A stretch of 64,000 nt of DNA, taken from contig JACBWW010000021.1 of the NCBI GenBank assembly GCA_020086605.1, positions 714,209 to 778,208 of the forward strand. Reading direction: 5' to 3'. The stretch is from Lanius collurio. Taxonomy: Eukaryota > Chordata > Aves > Passeriformes > Laniidae. This document shows, one piece after another, positions 1 through 10,459 of the stretch. Numbering within the stretch: the stretch's first letter is position 1; each line of letters starts with the position of its first letter. The translations under genes were made by a program, and so were the position numbers. The notes beneath the pieces were generated by a model. It worked only from the letters and a program-made list of their open reading frames with translations, was not told the origin of the DNA and searched no databases.

Positions 1-567
1 TACTAAAACATTCTAGCCAATAATGTGCTTAATGTTTCTGAAAGACAGGGTTTTTTTCCAAATACATCAGAACTTGAAAAATAAGGTCGAGGAACAAGGA
101 AGATTTCCTAATAAATTCAGAATCTGGAAAAAATCCAGGTATTCCACAGTAAGTGGTCTTGTTTCCCTGTAACACAGAATGAAGATTTCCCCAAATAAAC
201 ACAGTCACTCAAAAGTAGCTGTAGCTGCAATTTATCAAAAGCTGTCCCTGTCAAACTGATATCAAGTAGACCTTCAGAAACCAAATGTCAGTCTCAGCTT
301 TGCCCCTAACAGCTATGAACAATGCCAGTTATTCCTTTAATAAGAATTAACCCTCTGCGGGATTAACACGCATACAAAAAGCTTTAACATATATATCCCA
401 ACAATCCCATTATGCAAGAGATTAAAACAGACTAGTTGGCAATAACATGCTTATCACTCGACTTGTCCCACTGGCAGCAACACTGGCAGTGCATGGACAA
501 GCTCAGACCTGGCTGTTTGGCCCTCAGAATACAAGACCAGTATCAGACTACAGGTCTGCACCACAGC
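1..567. other. Left flank, no recognisable gene
   Basis: This is AT-rich non-coding DNA. The only frame of note, 436-669 on the plus strand, has no domain and runs into the CR1 remnant that follows. I see no splice-site pair, RNA gene or promoter here. Confidence 0.6.
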
Positions 568-735
568 AGCACAGAATATGCTGATTTGGTAGGGATCCAC
601 AAGGGCCATCAAGTCCAACTTTCAGTAAAAACCAACAGCTGCCATCAGAGCCAACAGCTGTGCTGCTGATGCCACTGGAGAGGAAGAAGGCACTCCTGGA
701 GTCAGACAGCAACACTGCAGAGCCTGCCAATGGAA
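568..735 (-). mobile_element. Old CR1 LINE 3'-end remnant
   Basis: The stretch from about 568 to 625 has the hallmark of a CR1 3' end read in reverse: an agaat motif, then ttggtaggga, then ccacaagg, then ccatcaagtccaact. In CR1 copies this corresponds to the reverse complement of the terminal 'agttggacttgat...ggtcccttccaa...attct' block. Beyond about 640 the match fades, so the inner boundary near 735 is a guess. The orientation is minus, with the element's 3' end at the lower coordinate. It is too decayed to code for anything. Confidence 0.55.
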
Positions 736-748
736 CCTGACCTGCCTC

Positions 749-836
749 AATAAAGCTTTAACTATCACTTGACTGGGTATTTCAAATATATATTACTAAT
801 AAAAGCTTTAGCTACCACTTGACTGTGTATTTCAAA
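749..836 (+). repeat. 49-bp imperfect tandem duplication carrying AATAAA
   Basis: A unit of about 38 bp, aataaagctttaactatcac followed by ttgactgggtatttcaaa, occurs at 749-786. It recurs with a few substitutions and one extra A at 798-836. The copies are 49 bp apart, separated by an AT-rich spacer. Each copy begins with a plus-strand AATAAA hexamer (749-754 and 798-803). No coding potential is visible. Confidence 0.8.
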
Positions 837-2480
837 CAGCCATCAGCTAGCCTTAGCTGCTTTCATAAACTAATCCCCTGAAAAAAATAGTGGTTTCTGA
901 AAACAAACTACTCCTGGTAATTCATACCTCGTGAACACTTAGTGTTGAAGTGTTTTTATCGATCACTCTTCTTGTCTTAAAACAGCAGAAGTTTAACAGC
1001 TCCCATGAACACAAGAAACATTCCCCCTCTCTAAGGGAAATCGTGGAAGTAAAAAAATTAAAAATCTAGAAGGAATGCAGAAAGCAACCTCGTTTTGGGA
1101 CTCCCAAGCCAATCAGATTATAGACTGAAATAGTGTGTTATTAAAGGTATATGAACAACTGGAAAGAAGAAAAAAGACAACCCTTCTGTATTCCCTTACT
1201 GTCCTCAAAATTGTAAAAGCATGTTCCCTTGAGTTACTCATCTCTCCCACAGATCACTGTCAAGAGTGTCTCCATTATTTTAAGTGCAGCCTCTTCACCT
1301 GTGCTCTAACAGTTTCTCACAGCACATTCCACAACACTTAAGAAAACGAGCACAGCTCTGGGTGCACTGCAGCCATGGTGAGCAGGAATACTTAAATTTT
1401 TCAACCACAGCCTGGAGAGGGCAGGAAGAACAGCAAGAATTCAGAGACTTGTATGAGCCTCTAAGCTTGAGAAAAATCTCATTCAAGAACAGGTCCTAAA
1501 ACACTTCTTATTTAATCAAGGAGAAGCAATTAGTATGGAAGGCTGAGCTGGCCTTGGCAGGTGAGGAGATACACCCTGCTAATTGGGAACACTTGGACAC
1601 CGAGTGATCCTTTATTTAAACACATTGTGAACAGACACACTAACAAAGACTACAAAGTTAACCCAAACATCTTAGTGTACAATTTTCTCCATTGCTGAGC
1701 TCTAACGCTTAGAGTAACATTGTAATGTGATCCAAGCAAAACCACAGCTCACAGTCAGTGCTCGCATTCAGCAGCCCAGCAGCACCACGGAAATCAGCAC
1801 CTCTCCTTAGTTCCCGGGGCAGTCCTGGCCATCAGACACAGGAAGCCTGAGCCTGGCCAGGGGAGACACCCTGCAAGAGCAGAAGGTGGAAGACAGTAAG
1901 AATCTCTCTCCTCGTGGTCGCTTTATTACGAAGTACCAGAAATTATTATAGTCACCTTCTGACACTCAGGTACACACAGGAGCTGGACCCAACCCTCAGG
2001 TACTAAAGAAGTGTCACAAAGAAATGCGATTCTCCTCTCCCTTTTCTGAGCCATAAAAGGTGCACCAGTCACCTTACCCTCTACGGGCCATACCATGGGC
2101 AACCAGAGGAAGAAACATTCCATTCACAACCAAGACAGTGTGGTCAGATCACACAATCTCCCACTTTTCTGTTTTGAAAACTGCTGGGATCCTATACAAA
2201 AGCTAATTTAGGATTTTAAAGGTTAATCCAAACAGACTGCTTTAGACACCAATTCTAAGACAAACTTCTCAACTTCTATTTCAGGACATGCCAGATTCCT
2301 CAGGACAGCACAGGAAAAAAAAAAGTCACTTTCCCTCAATTTCCCGAACTCTGAAGTTACGGTATTTGCCACCAAGAGATATAGTTCTAGAAATACTGAA
2401 TATCTCTTCTAACAGGCATATGATACCTGCCGGTAGATATCGTGTGCCTAGGTGTTAGAAAAACCAAGAGAAGATAAAAC
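837..2480. other. Non-coding stretch, no supported gene
   Basis: I see no coding exon with matching splice sites. Short frames at 1135-1341 and 1284-1499 (plus) and 1295-1486 and 1926-2123 (minus) have no domain or recognisable motif. Minus-strand AATAAA hexamers (TTTATT on the plus strand) lie at 1611-1616 and 1922-1927. They could be alternative 3' ends for the leftward unit that starts in the CpG island, but no upstream acceptor supports this. Confidence 0.5.
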
Positions 2481-2828
2481 AGCCAGCATTTCACTATCTT
2501 CAAAAAAGTTGTGCCCCTACACATATGTCCAGGACTAAAAAAAAACAACACAAAACCAAACAAAAACGATAAAAAATAATTTTTTCGCTTTCATCAGCTC
2601 TTTATATTCTTAAAAAGAAGGATCACTTCAGAATAACATACATATATTATAGAAGTGGTCTTTCAAGGGAGTCACATGCAAGGCAATTCACTGAAGGGTA
2701 GAAAAACTATTTTTTGTAGCTTTAAGGAAAAACGTTTTAAAATACTATCTATTTCATTTTTGCCTTATCCTTTCTCAATTTCTACGTCTGAGTATGTTTT
2801 ATAATGTAAACATCGGTACAGTAGTATC

Positions 2829-2853
2829 TGTATATAACTGATAAATCAATAAA
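2829..2853 (+). terminator. Possible 3' end signals of a rightward transcript
   Basis: On the plus strand a Pumilio-type UGUANAUA element (tgtatata, 2829-2836) is followed by AATAAA (2848-2853) and, 30-45 bases later, by a GU-rich run near 2884-2895. The preceding 350 bases are AT-rich, as 3' UTRs often are. No coding exon of such a transcript is visible in the window, so the call rests on short motifs that also occur by chance. If real, this transcript would end almost exactly where the leftward unit ends. Confidence 0.25.
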
Positions 2854-2889
2854 TTTATATATATGAGAGGTGCATCATAAAAAGTGTTC

Positions 2890-2895
2890 TTTATT
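2890..2895 (-). terminator. Polyadenylation signal of the leftward unit
   Basis: TTTATT on the plus strand reads AATAAA on the minus strand, in the context gtcaataaagaac. It lies about 190 bases into the minus-strand terminal exon, and cleavage would be expected near 2865-2880. A second AATAAA lies upstream at 2958-2953, partly overlapping the TAA stop of the candidate reading frame. Confidence 0.55.
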
Positions 2896-2957
2896 GACAG
2901 GAATGGGCAGCCAAAAAAACTGGAGACCCCTCCCCTAGAGGGCAGAAGCTCTTTTAT

Positions 2958-3785
2958 TTATATTTGCCCTGCCCTTCCTCCTTTCCACTCTAGCGCTGGT
3001 TTTCCAGAGGACTGGAATGAATGGCGCCTCTGAAGGCACGTGGCCCCAGTGTTTTCAACCCCAGGGTCGGGCTTTTTTCTGCCACCTGGAAAAAAGAGAC
3101 TTTAGTTCCCCAGGAAGAGGCAACTGAATGGGGAAACGTGGACAGAGGTATCAGAAAACCATGCTATGGAAAATCACCTGCTTGACAAGGGAACATTAAG
3201 TGGACGCATAAAAAGAACAAATAAATAGAACTAAGACGCCATGAAACATCATCGTTGTGGGGGAACTGTGGAAAGACACATAATGGAGAACACTGAAAGC
3301 CAAGCACTTAGACCCTCACCCGGTTCTTCCCCCTCACCCCCCGTGAGCTCCGGCGGCTCCCCAGCCCCCCTCACGGGTGGGCCACGGCACCCACAGCCGC
3401 CCGCCGACTCCTTGCCCGCCGCGGCCGAGGAGGGGCGGAGGGCCCGCGGCCATCCCTACTGACCTGCCGGCGGCGGCTCCCGCGCAGGGCCGGGGTCGCC
3501 GGGGGTGGCCGCGTCCCCTCGGCCGCGTCCCCTCAGCCCGCGCAGCCGCCGCGCCGCCCGCACGCGCACGGCCGCCTCAGAGCCCCGCCCGCTCGAATCC
3601 CTCCGCTCCCGCCTCAGCGCGGCCCTCTCGCCTACCCCAGAGGAGCCCCTCAGGAGAAGGCCCAGCCGTGCCGGAAGCACTCCCGGCTCAGCGTCCGCTG
3701 TCCCGCTCCCCTCAGCCGCCCAGCGCGGGGCAGAGCTCCAACCCCTCACGGGGACTACTTCACCGCCACAGGCGGATTCACACAC
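2958..3785 (-). CDS. Candidate two-exon leftward gene, 149-residue frame
   Basis: I do not recognise this gene. Exon 1 ends at 3464 with a minus-strand donor reading CAG|GTCAGT. After a 378-bp intron, the acceptor ctcttttttccag ends at 3086, and exon 2 begins at 3085. The only ATG-initiated frame crossing the junction starts at 3785. It gives 107 codons in exon 1, a split glycine codon, and about 41 more codons to a TAA at 2960-2958. The exon 1 part is rich in Arg, Gly and Ala, as any frame in a CpG island would be. Exon 2 is also open in a second phase (VAEKSPTLGLKTLGPRAFRG and on), but that phase meets a stop in exon 1 with no ATG between. The splice structure and the two AATAAA signals make a transcript likely. 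Coding is uncertain, and a long non-coding RNA is an equal alternative. Confidence 0.35.
3086..3463 (-). other. Intron of the leftward unit
   Basis: This is a short minus-strand intron with GTCAGT at the donor side (3463-3458). At the acceptor side there is a clean pyrimidine tract ending in CAG (3099-3086). An aactaaa sequence near 3103-3109 could serve as the branch point. The plus-strand frame 3241-3462 lies wholly in this intron and has no recognisable content. Confidence 0.55.
3507..3534. repeat. Perfect 14-bp tandem duplication
   Basis: The unit ggccgcgtcccctc occurs twice without a gap, at 3507-3520 and 3521-3534, inside exon 1 of the leftward unit. Because 14 is not a multiple of 3, a copy-number change would shift any reading frame here. 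This weakens the case that exon 1 is coding. Confidence 0.85.
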
Positions 3786-3789
3786 TTTC

Positions 3790-3811
3790 TCAAGGAGCGC
3801 GCGCTCCTTGA
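3790..3811. promoter_or_regulatory. 22-bp perfect palindrome at the leftward start region
   Basis: The half-site tcaaggagcgc (3790-3800) is followed directly by its exact reverse complement (3801-3811). On the minus strand a TATA-like TTTAAAAA (3826-3819) lies about 25-30 bases upstream. A leftward start site would therefore fall in or next to the palindrome, and the first bases of that RNA could fold on themselves. It could also be a dimeric factor site. The palindrome itself is seen directly; the role is inferred. Confidence 0.6.
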
Positions 3812-3840
3812 CGACGCGTTTTTAAAGGCCCGCGCGCGTG

Positions 3841-3859
3841 GCACGCCGGGAGTTGTAGT
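3841..3859 (-). promoter_or_regulatory. ZNF143/STAF-type promoter element
   Basis: On the minus strand this reads actacaactcccggcgtgc. It closely matches the long vertebrate promoter element ACTACAAYTCCCAGCATGC bound by ZNF143 (with THAP11/HCF-1), and differs at two positions in its 3' part. The element is known to be enriched in bidirectional CpG-island promoters, which is exactly the setting here, between the two divergent starts. Confidence 0.75.
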
Positions 3860-3938
3860 ACTTTCCCAGCGGCTGTCCCGGCCGCCCGAGGGCTTCGCTC
3901 CGCCCCGCAGCGGCGCCCCGCCCCCTCACCACCCACAG

Positions 3939-3962
3939 CCAATGGGCGGGCGGGGGGCGGGG
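3939..3962 (+). promoter_or_regulatory. CCAAT box with adjoining GC boxes
   Basis: A canonical NF-Y context, cagccaatgggc, has CCAAT at 3939-3943. It is followed at once by overlapping Sp1-type GC boxes (gggcgggc, ggggcgggg). The spacing of about 50-70 bases to the presumed rightward start near 3990-4010 fits a TATA-less promoter. Confidence 0.75.
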
Positions 3963-3989
3963 CTTCCCGCCGCGGTGCGCGCGCGGGGG

Positions 3990-4168
3990 GTGGTGTCCGG
4001 AGTTGGTTGTTGCGCGCGGGCGCGGCGGTCGCAGCCCCGTCCCGGGAGCCGCGTCCTCGCCGGGGCCCGGCGGGAGCGGGAGCTGGACCCGCACCCCGCA
4101 CGGAGCCTCCTGGGCGCAGCCGCCGCCTCCCCGCGGGAAGCGCAGCGGGGCCGGGGAGCCCCTGCCAG
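3990..4168 (+). other. First exon (5' UTR) of the rightward gene
   Basis: A GC-rich segment downstream of the CCAAT box ends at a near-consensus donor, CTGCCAG|GTGAGG, with GT at 4169-4170. There is no ATG between about 3945 and 4168, so the exon is entirely 5' UTR and translation must start in a later exon. The start coordinate is an estimate from the distance to the CCAAT box; no initiator element fixes it. The gene cannot be named because no downstream coding exon in the window is recognisable. Confidence 0.7.
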
Positions 4169-4335
4169 GTGAGGGGCGGGAGGGGGGGGCGGCGGCGGCG
4201 GTCAGCTTCCCTCAGCGGGGCCGCGGGCGGGGGCAGCGACCAGGGCCCCGGAGGGGCGTGTGGGGGCGGCGGAGGAGCAGCCGTCGCCTGCTTGTCCCTC
4301 CCTCCCTTAGGGTACCCCCGGCTCCCCTCGCCCCG

Positions 4336-4728
4336 NNNNNNNNNNNNNNNNNNNNNNNNNNNNNNNNNNNNNNNNNNNNNNNNNNNNNNNNNNNNNNNNN
4401 NNNNNNNNNNNNNNNNNNNNNNNNNNNNNNNNNNNNNNNNNNNNNNNNNNNNNNNNNNNNNNNNNNNNNNNNNNNNNNNNNNNNNNNNNNNNNNNNNNNN
4501 NNNNNNNNNNNNNNNNNNNNNNNNNNNNNNNNNNNNNNNNNNNNNNNNNNNNNNNNNNNNNNNNNNNNNNNNNNNNNNNNNNNNNNNNNNNNNNNNNNNN
4601 NNNNNNNNNNNNNNNNNNNNNNNNNNNNNNNNNNNNNNNNNNNNNNNNNNNNNNNNNNNNNNNNNNNNNNNNNNNNNNNNNNNNNNNNNNNNNNNNNNNN
4701 NNNNNNNNNNNNNNNNNNNNNNNNNNNN
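4336..4728. other. Assembly gap (393 N)
   Basis: There are 393 consecutive Ns inside the CpG island, flanked by very C/G-rich sequence on both sides. Frames running through the gap (for example 4003-4989 on the plus strand) are artefacts. An alternative first exon or further promoter elements could be hidden here. The true length may differ from the N count. Confidence 0.98.
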
Positions 4729-7700
4729 CCCTCGCCCCCGGTCGCGGCGCTGGGCCCCCGGGTGTTCGCCGGCAGCCTCGGGCGCTTCCCGAGCCCGCAC
4801 CGCGGCGGGGAGCGTGCGGCGCGGTCCCGCGCCCTGCTGGGGAGCGCCTGCCGCCACCGCGTTGACACCTTCGAGGAATTTCCCGGGATAAAGCCGCTGT
4901 GGGTGCCAGGTGGATGCTGTTCCTGCCGAGGCTCTGTCCCTGCTCTGTTATTATTCGGAATTACTGACTTGAAAGGCTTTACGTGTTAGCGTGTACGTGT
5001 GTAGCTGCATTCCATCCTCCTCTCGAGCCTTCCTTTTCTCTCGAAGGTTATTTTGGACTTGTAGGTGGGTTTGCCAGTTCTTATTGCGGGTGAAGTTTAG
5101 GCTGGGCTGGGAAGGCTGGGATTTGCACTGGGACAGCAAGTGGAACGATGTGAATACTTTGCAGTGGTCGGTTACTTGTGGAGCAGCTGATACCTGATGC
5201 AGAACGGCCAGGCTGCTCCGAGGTGAGCACAGGGGCGAGGGAGAGCATTGCCTGGTGGATCTCTGACCTCGAATTTAATAGGGGTTCCTTTTCAGAGAAC
5301 ATAATTTCTGTTTACTTTAGGTCTTTGCCATTTACTTTTGTAGAGCTTGGCTTTCATTCTTCTTTAATTGCTTCATAAGTGCCTCCAAAGTTTTTTCCCC
5401 TTACTCACTCTAGCTTAAAGGCTGTCTAATGTCTGCTAAAACACTTTATTCTCAGATATTTACAGAAAAAATAATATACGGAGATATATGGGCAGGAAGG
5501 AAAGAACACGTAGTTGTTTTAGGAACCAAAAACTTTATGGAATTCCAATAATTAGGTTCTGCAGTTGGAAAGTTCACTTTAACTTAGTTAAAACTGCTAG
5601 CTGAACAGCTACCTTTGTGACCAACTAGATTTACTGCCTACCGTGTGACTTTTTTTTGACTTACTACCTTATCTAGACAGTCTGAATCAAGGGGTGGAGC
5701 AAGAGCAGCAAATACTTGTGGAGATTTTATTTGGTCATTTGGACTAGTTAGAGCTCTTAATCTAGTTTCACACTGGCTTAAAAGATTGTGTCTGTAAAGT
5801 AGCTAAGATATTTTATCCAGATGAAGCATCTTCCTGGCAGAGTTACTGCTCAGTGTGTTTTCAGGAAAACCTCATTTTGTTCTCTAAATTACAGAACTGT
5901 GCAAGAAGGCATGACCAGTTTTTCCATGAGTAACTTTCCATGATTAATCTTACATATTCATTTCTTGATGGCTTTACCTTATTGCTAGGATATCCCATGT
6001 AGATAACTTAATTCACAGACTTCCTAAATTACCTTTTTGGTCAGATCTGTTTGGCTCAACTACACCTTCCTCACCTGAACAGCAGTGGCAGGTGGCATGT
6101 GATTCCTGAGCCTGGGCAGGAGGCGCCAGCTGTAGAGCAAGGAGCCAGCAGACTTGGCTGCCTGGCCTGGCTGCAGGTAGGCACTTTCACCCAGCTGCAG
6201 TTCATAATGGGTGCAATGTTTGCATTTCCTTCAACTTTAGAACATGCATATAAAGAAACGTACAGTGAGTTTGAAGGAACAGCATTTCCTACATATCTGC
6301 AAGTTTTATGGTTGTTTTAGTGAAAGAGAGATCAAAGAGGCAAAATACCATTTCAACTTCTAGGGTAATTTGCGTTTCTGACTTTTCAGCTCTTTAGGAA
6401 ATCTATTTTTAGGCCTGTTTACCAAAATATGTATTCTTTTCTATTGGCTTTTCAAGTAAAGGAATTGGTTGCAATCAGTCATTTAAAGAAAAATGAAGGC
6501 GGGGTGCTATTTGGCTAAATTACTCTAAAATGCTGCTTTTTTTTTTTTTCCCCTAAAGAGGATAGTAAAATATTAGGGTAACTATTGTAAGTTATTGATT
6601 AGGGTCCATAGACACTGACGATTACTGTTAACCTTCTGTATCATGCTAGAAAAAATGTATGTGAAAAGCTTACTCTAAGTTAACAAGTTGTAACATGTTT
6701 TTTCTACCTTGTTTCTGAATTTACACTCCTGTGTGTCTCCTTTCCTTTTCCCTTTTCCTGTTTAGTCTTTGCTCTTAGGCTCCCTTTTCCCTCCAGCTGC
6801 TCCTCATCCCAGTTTAGAATCCCACTCTCCCATCCCTTCTAGCTGCCCATGTTTTCTTTGCTCTTTTCTCTGAAGGGATCTGCAGCTTTTCTCCTTGTCA
6901 CTGCTTCTCTTGTTCTGATTGCTTTCTGATGAGGTTGGATTTCAGGCGGTGTTAAGAGTCCTTTCTCTTTTTTGTATGGAAGGCTGTTGGACGCTCTCTT
7001 GCCCAGCTCCTTCAAAGAGAGCCCCCAAAGTCCACCGTGGGATTGCTGGCTCTGAGCTCAGGTCTGTCTCCTGCCAGCTTCCACCCTGTTCCCACTTCCT
7101 GTGCTGCTGCAGCTCCCGAGGAATCCTGCCGAGCTGCTCCCTCCCGTGTAGTCGGTGTGTCAGAGCTGACATTCGGGTACGGGCAGGGTATTGAAATGCA
7201 AATGCCTCGGCTATGACGAGGAGAGAGTGCTGCGCTGGTGAAAAGCACTGAGAAGGTCGTGGAATATCTGTGATGTGAAGGGAGGTTGTAAAGAAAACAC
7301 CTGACAGGGAAACTGAAAATGTATCTTTCTTATCTTTCTGCAATTAACACCTCTAGATGTTCTTAATCTACTTTGAGTACAAAAATAATAATCTGTAGAA
7401 CAGGTTTTGGTTTGGCAGTTGAAGCAAAGTTCAGAGAGAGAATCTCAAGTTATTTGCAGCCATATGTAACATTTACTGGCAGCCAAAAATCGCCAGTGAG
7501 GGAAGTTCCACTCTCTATGTATGTAAAGTAACGTGGATTTTGGAGAAGGAGATGTGTAGCCCCAGACCCTCAGGAAAAGCTTTGGATTCTCCATGCTGGT
7601 ACCTGGAGGGAGGGATGGATGGAGTGTCGTGTGTGAGTGTATTATTTGTGACAGGCTGGTGCAGGGCCCTTGCCTGCAGAGCCTTTCTTGGCATTAGACA

Positions 7701-10459
7701 GTCCTTCCCACCTTCTTGTGCTCCCACACACAATGGCTGTGTAAGGACCGAGAGCTGCACCGGGATTTACATTGGCCTAAGGCTGAAATACTGCCATTGT
7801 TTCACGTGGATCAGCACAATAATGCAGAATTTCCATTACCATACAGTTTTAAATCTAGAGTGGAAAAATACAGGCTGCAACTGGAATAAGAGTTGCTAGT
7901 TGACTTTCACTGTTTTAAAGCAGAGTGGAGTAGTGAATGCTGAGGAGAATGTGACAGCTTTAGAATTTCTGCAACATCAGTGACAAGGATAAATGACTTG
8001 TTTTTACTCTGTAACAATTCTAACTAGTTGTCCGATATTTGAGCTCCAATTTCCATAAATTGTGGTTTAGTACTGTGGGCTCTGTGTTTTCCAAATCATA
8101 AGCAGAAATTATCAACCATGTAAGAAATTTTCAGTCTCCCTTTTTCCTGAGATAGATAAGTAGCTGAGTGACTCAAGCAATTTCTTTCCCCATGTTTAAG
8201 TGGACTGAGTTGATTTGAGATTGCCTGATAGTGCAAAATGTGGATAGAGGAAAACTACACAGTGGGTGTAACTGAGGTCACCTTTTTTAAACTGAATTTC
8301 TTTTGGGACCCCATCAGCTATTACAAAAGTTACCATGTTAACTCAGTAAGTTACAAAATGGTTTAACCACAAATGTTTTGGGGTTTGTCTGTTCAGATGA
8401 CAAGAACAACAGAATTTTCGAACCCTTGGGAGCCTCATTCATCATTTATCTCCTTTTAGTAATCACATATTGCTGTGCAGGATAAGGACAAAATCAGTTT
8501 TAAATCACACCACTTGGAGAAGTGTTTTGTAATCAGTCTAATGGATTTCCTTTTTAAAATCTTTGATTCTGGGGAAACGGGAGGAAAAAGTATTTTTTCA
8601 ATATAAAGTGCAAAAAAATATAAATAATATCTGGGAAAGGCATTTTAAAATCTTTAAAATCTTTCCATTTGTAGACTTTATCCCACATTTTCCTTAAGAG
8701 TAATATTTCAATTTAAAAGGCCTTATATGTGCTTAAACATAAATGCTGAAAAATGCTCAACTGTCTTAATGCAGTCACTGTTGACTGCAGGGGACATTTT
8801 TAGCAAAGTCTTTGAAATTACAGTAAACAAATGGATAAAAATCATGCCAGGCTAAACATTGTAGGCTTCTACCAATACTTGTTTTAGTAACATCTTGTCT
8901 GAGATGCCAGTTCAGTGTGGTGCTAAAAAGTAAGATCACTGACTTGATAAAGTTAGTGCTATTTCAGAAAATACTGCTACTAGCACAGAATTTGCCAAAC
9001 GCAACGTTATTGGTGTTCAAGCAGATTTGGGTTATTGTATTGTTGGATAGAAGTTCTGTAGGAAGCTGTTTAGTGTTCACAGTTTGACCTTCCATGTTTT
9101 TGTAAAACTGATCTCAATACTAAAATGTTCCCTCTTGGATGCATGCCTGTATTTATACAGGCCCCTCTACAAAGCTCACCAGAGGAGGAAGACAGTCTAT
9201 AATACAGGAGATGTAAATTCTGCATGTATATATTTATATCCAGTCTTCCAGCTCAGAGGGTCTTACTGTCAGAAAAGCCTTCAAACACATTTAAAAGACA
9301 TTTAAATCTTACACTATAAACATGAACAAATATAGACATCCTTCCACACTTCATGTGTATTCCCTCTTAGTGTAAGTCTCTGTACATAGCACAGATGCTG
9401 CTATTGTTGTCTCAGCTGCCAAATTTCCTCTCAGTGAGGATCATTGTTCTGCTTTTATACTTGTTGGTGTCCTTTCTAGGGGCTTTCATGATGCAGCAAG
9501 AAGAAGGAAGAACAGTTTTAAAAGTATGTAATCTTCTCCTACATTGGCCAGGAAATTCAGAAGCATGTGTGGCTGGAGGTAATAGAGGTACAACATTTCA
9601 GTGGCTCTGGAGCTGAAGCTGTCCTTGGGTAGCTGTTTTAGCACCTTTTTTTTTCCCTCAGTTCTGCCTTTCTCTCTACCTTGTTTTAGCCCCAAATAGT
9701 CTTCTGCAGAGTGCCCTCTTAGCCTGTTTGGAATCCTGTTAAAATCACTGATTCCTTCTTTAAAGGCTCAGAATTACATCAGTATTGCTTTAATACACTT
9801 CGAAGTTTAATGCAAATATATACAAGCTCACAGAGAATAAATATTAGTCCAGGAGTTTTCCATGGGGGAGTAAGTCATGTTGTGTAATTGTTTTTCCATT
9901 TTCTTTAAACTTTGCTAATTGTCCTTCAGGGCCTTCCTCATCTAGATTGGGTAGTTTTCCTTAAAAATGAGTTGCACAATATTCCCCAGTCTCAGACTTT
10001 TAAGTCTGTAACTGTATGGTTAAGGAGTGTGACTCCTGCCATTTGGAATGATCTTTGGAGGAGATAGTTTATTTAATGACTTTTGTTCTGTAAACTGTAG
10101 ATATTTTCAGTTTTTAGAAGCAAGGAGACAGCTCCTAGTAAAGATGTAGAGAGTGAGGGGCACATAAAAGCTGCTAATGTGATCAGTTACACATGCTGTG
10201 ATTGTGCAACAGCTTGTGGTATGTTGTAGTCAGTGGAAGAATTCCCTGAACTTGGTGCTAAACATACATCCAACTCATAAATGCTTACTATTTTAGAACT
10301 TTACATATATAAAATTGTATTTTCATACTGTTATTTTTTTTTTTTAATTTGGAATATCATTATTAGCAAGGAAGTCTCAAACCTGCTCTGCTGCTAAGGA
10401 AGCTGTCAATAACATACCTTTCAATTTTAAAAATAAAAATTTGAAAGTTTTATTGCAGG

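Larger units (their letters stand above)
3330..4930. promoter_or_regulatory. CpG island with bidirectional promoter
   Basis: The sequence changes abruptly from AT-rich flank to very GC-rich, CpG-dense DNA near 3330 and returns to AT-rich DNA near 4930. The island contains GC boxes (for example ggggcgg near 3433 and ggggcgggg near 3954-3962), a CCAAT box and a ZNF143-type element. It sits between a leftward exon with a donor at 3463 and a rightward exon with a donor at 4169. That head-to-head arrangement is typical of vertebrate housekeeping gene pairs. The centre of the island on the rightward side is lost in an assembly gap. Confidence 0.9.

Noticed and set aside
4003..4989. Long frames across the CpG island
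   Set aside because: They run through 393 Ns and through the exon 1 donor, and they start at non-ATG codons in the region without ATG.
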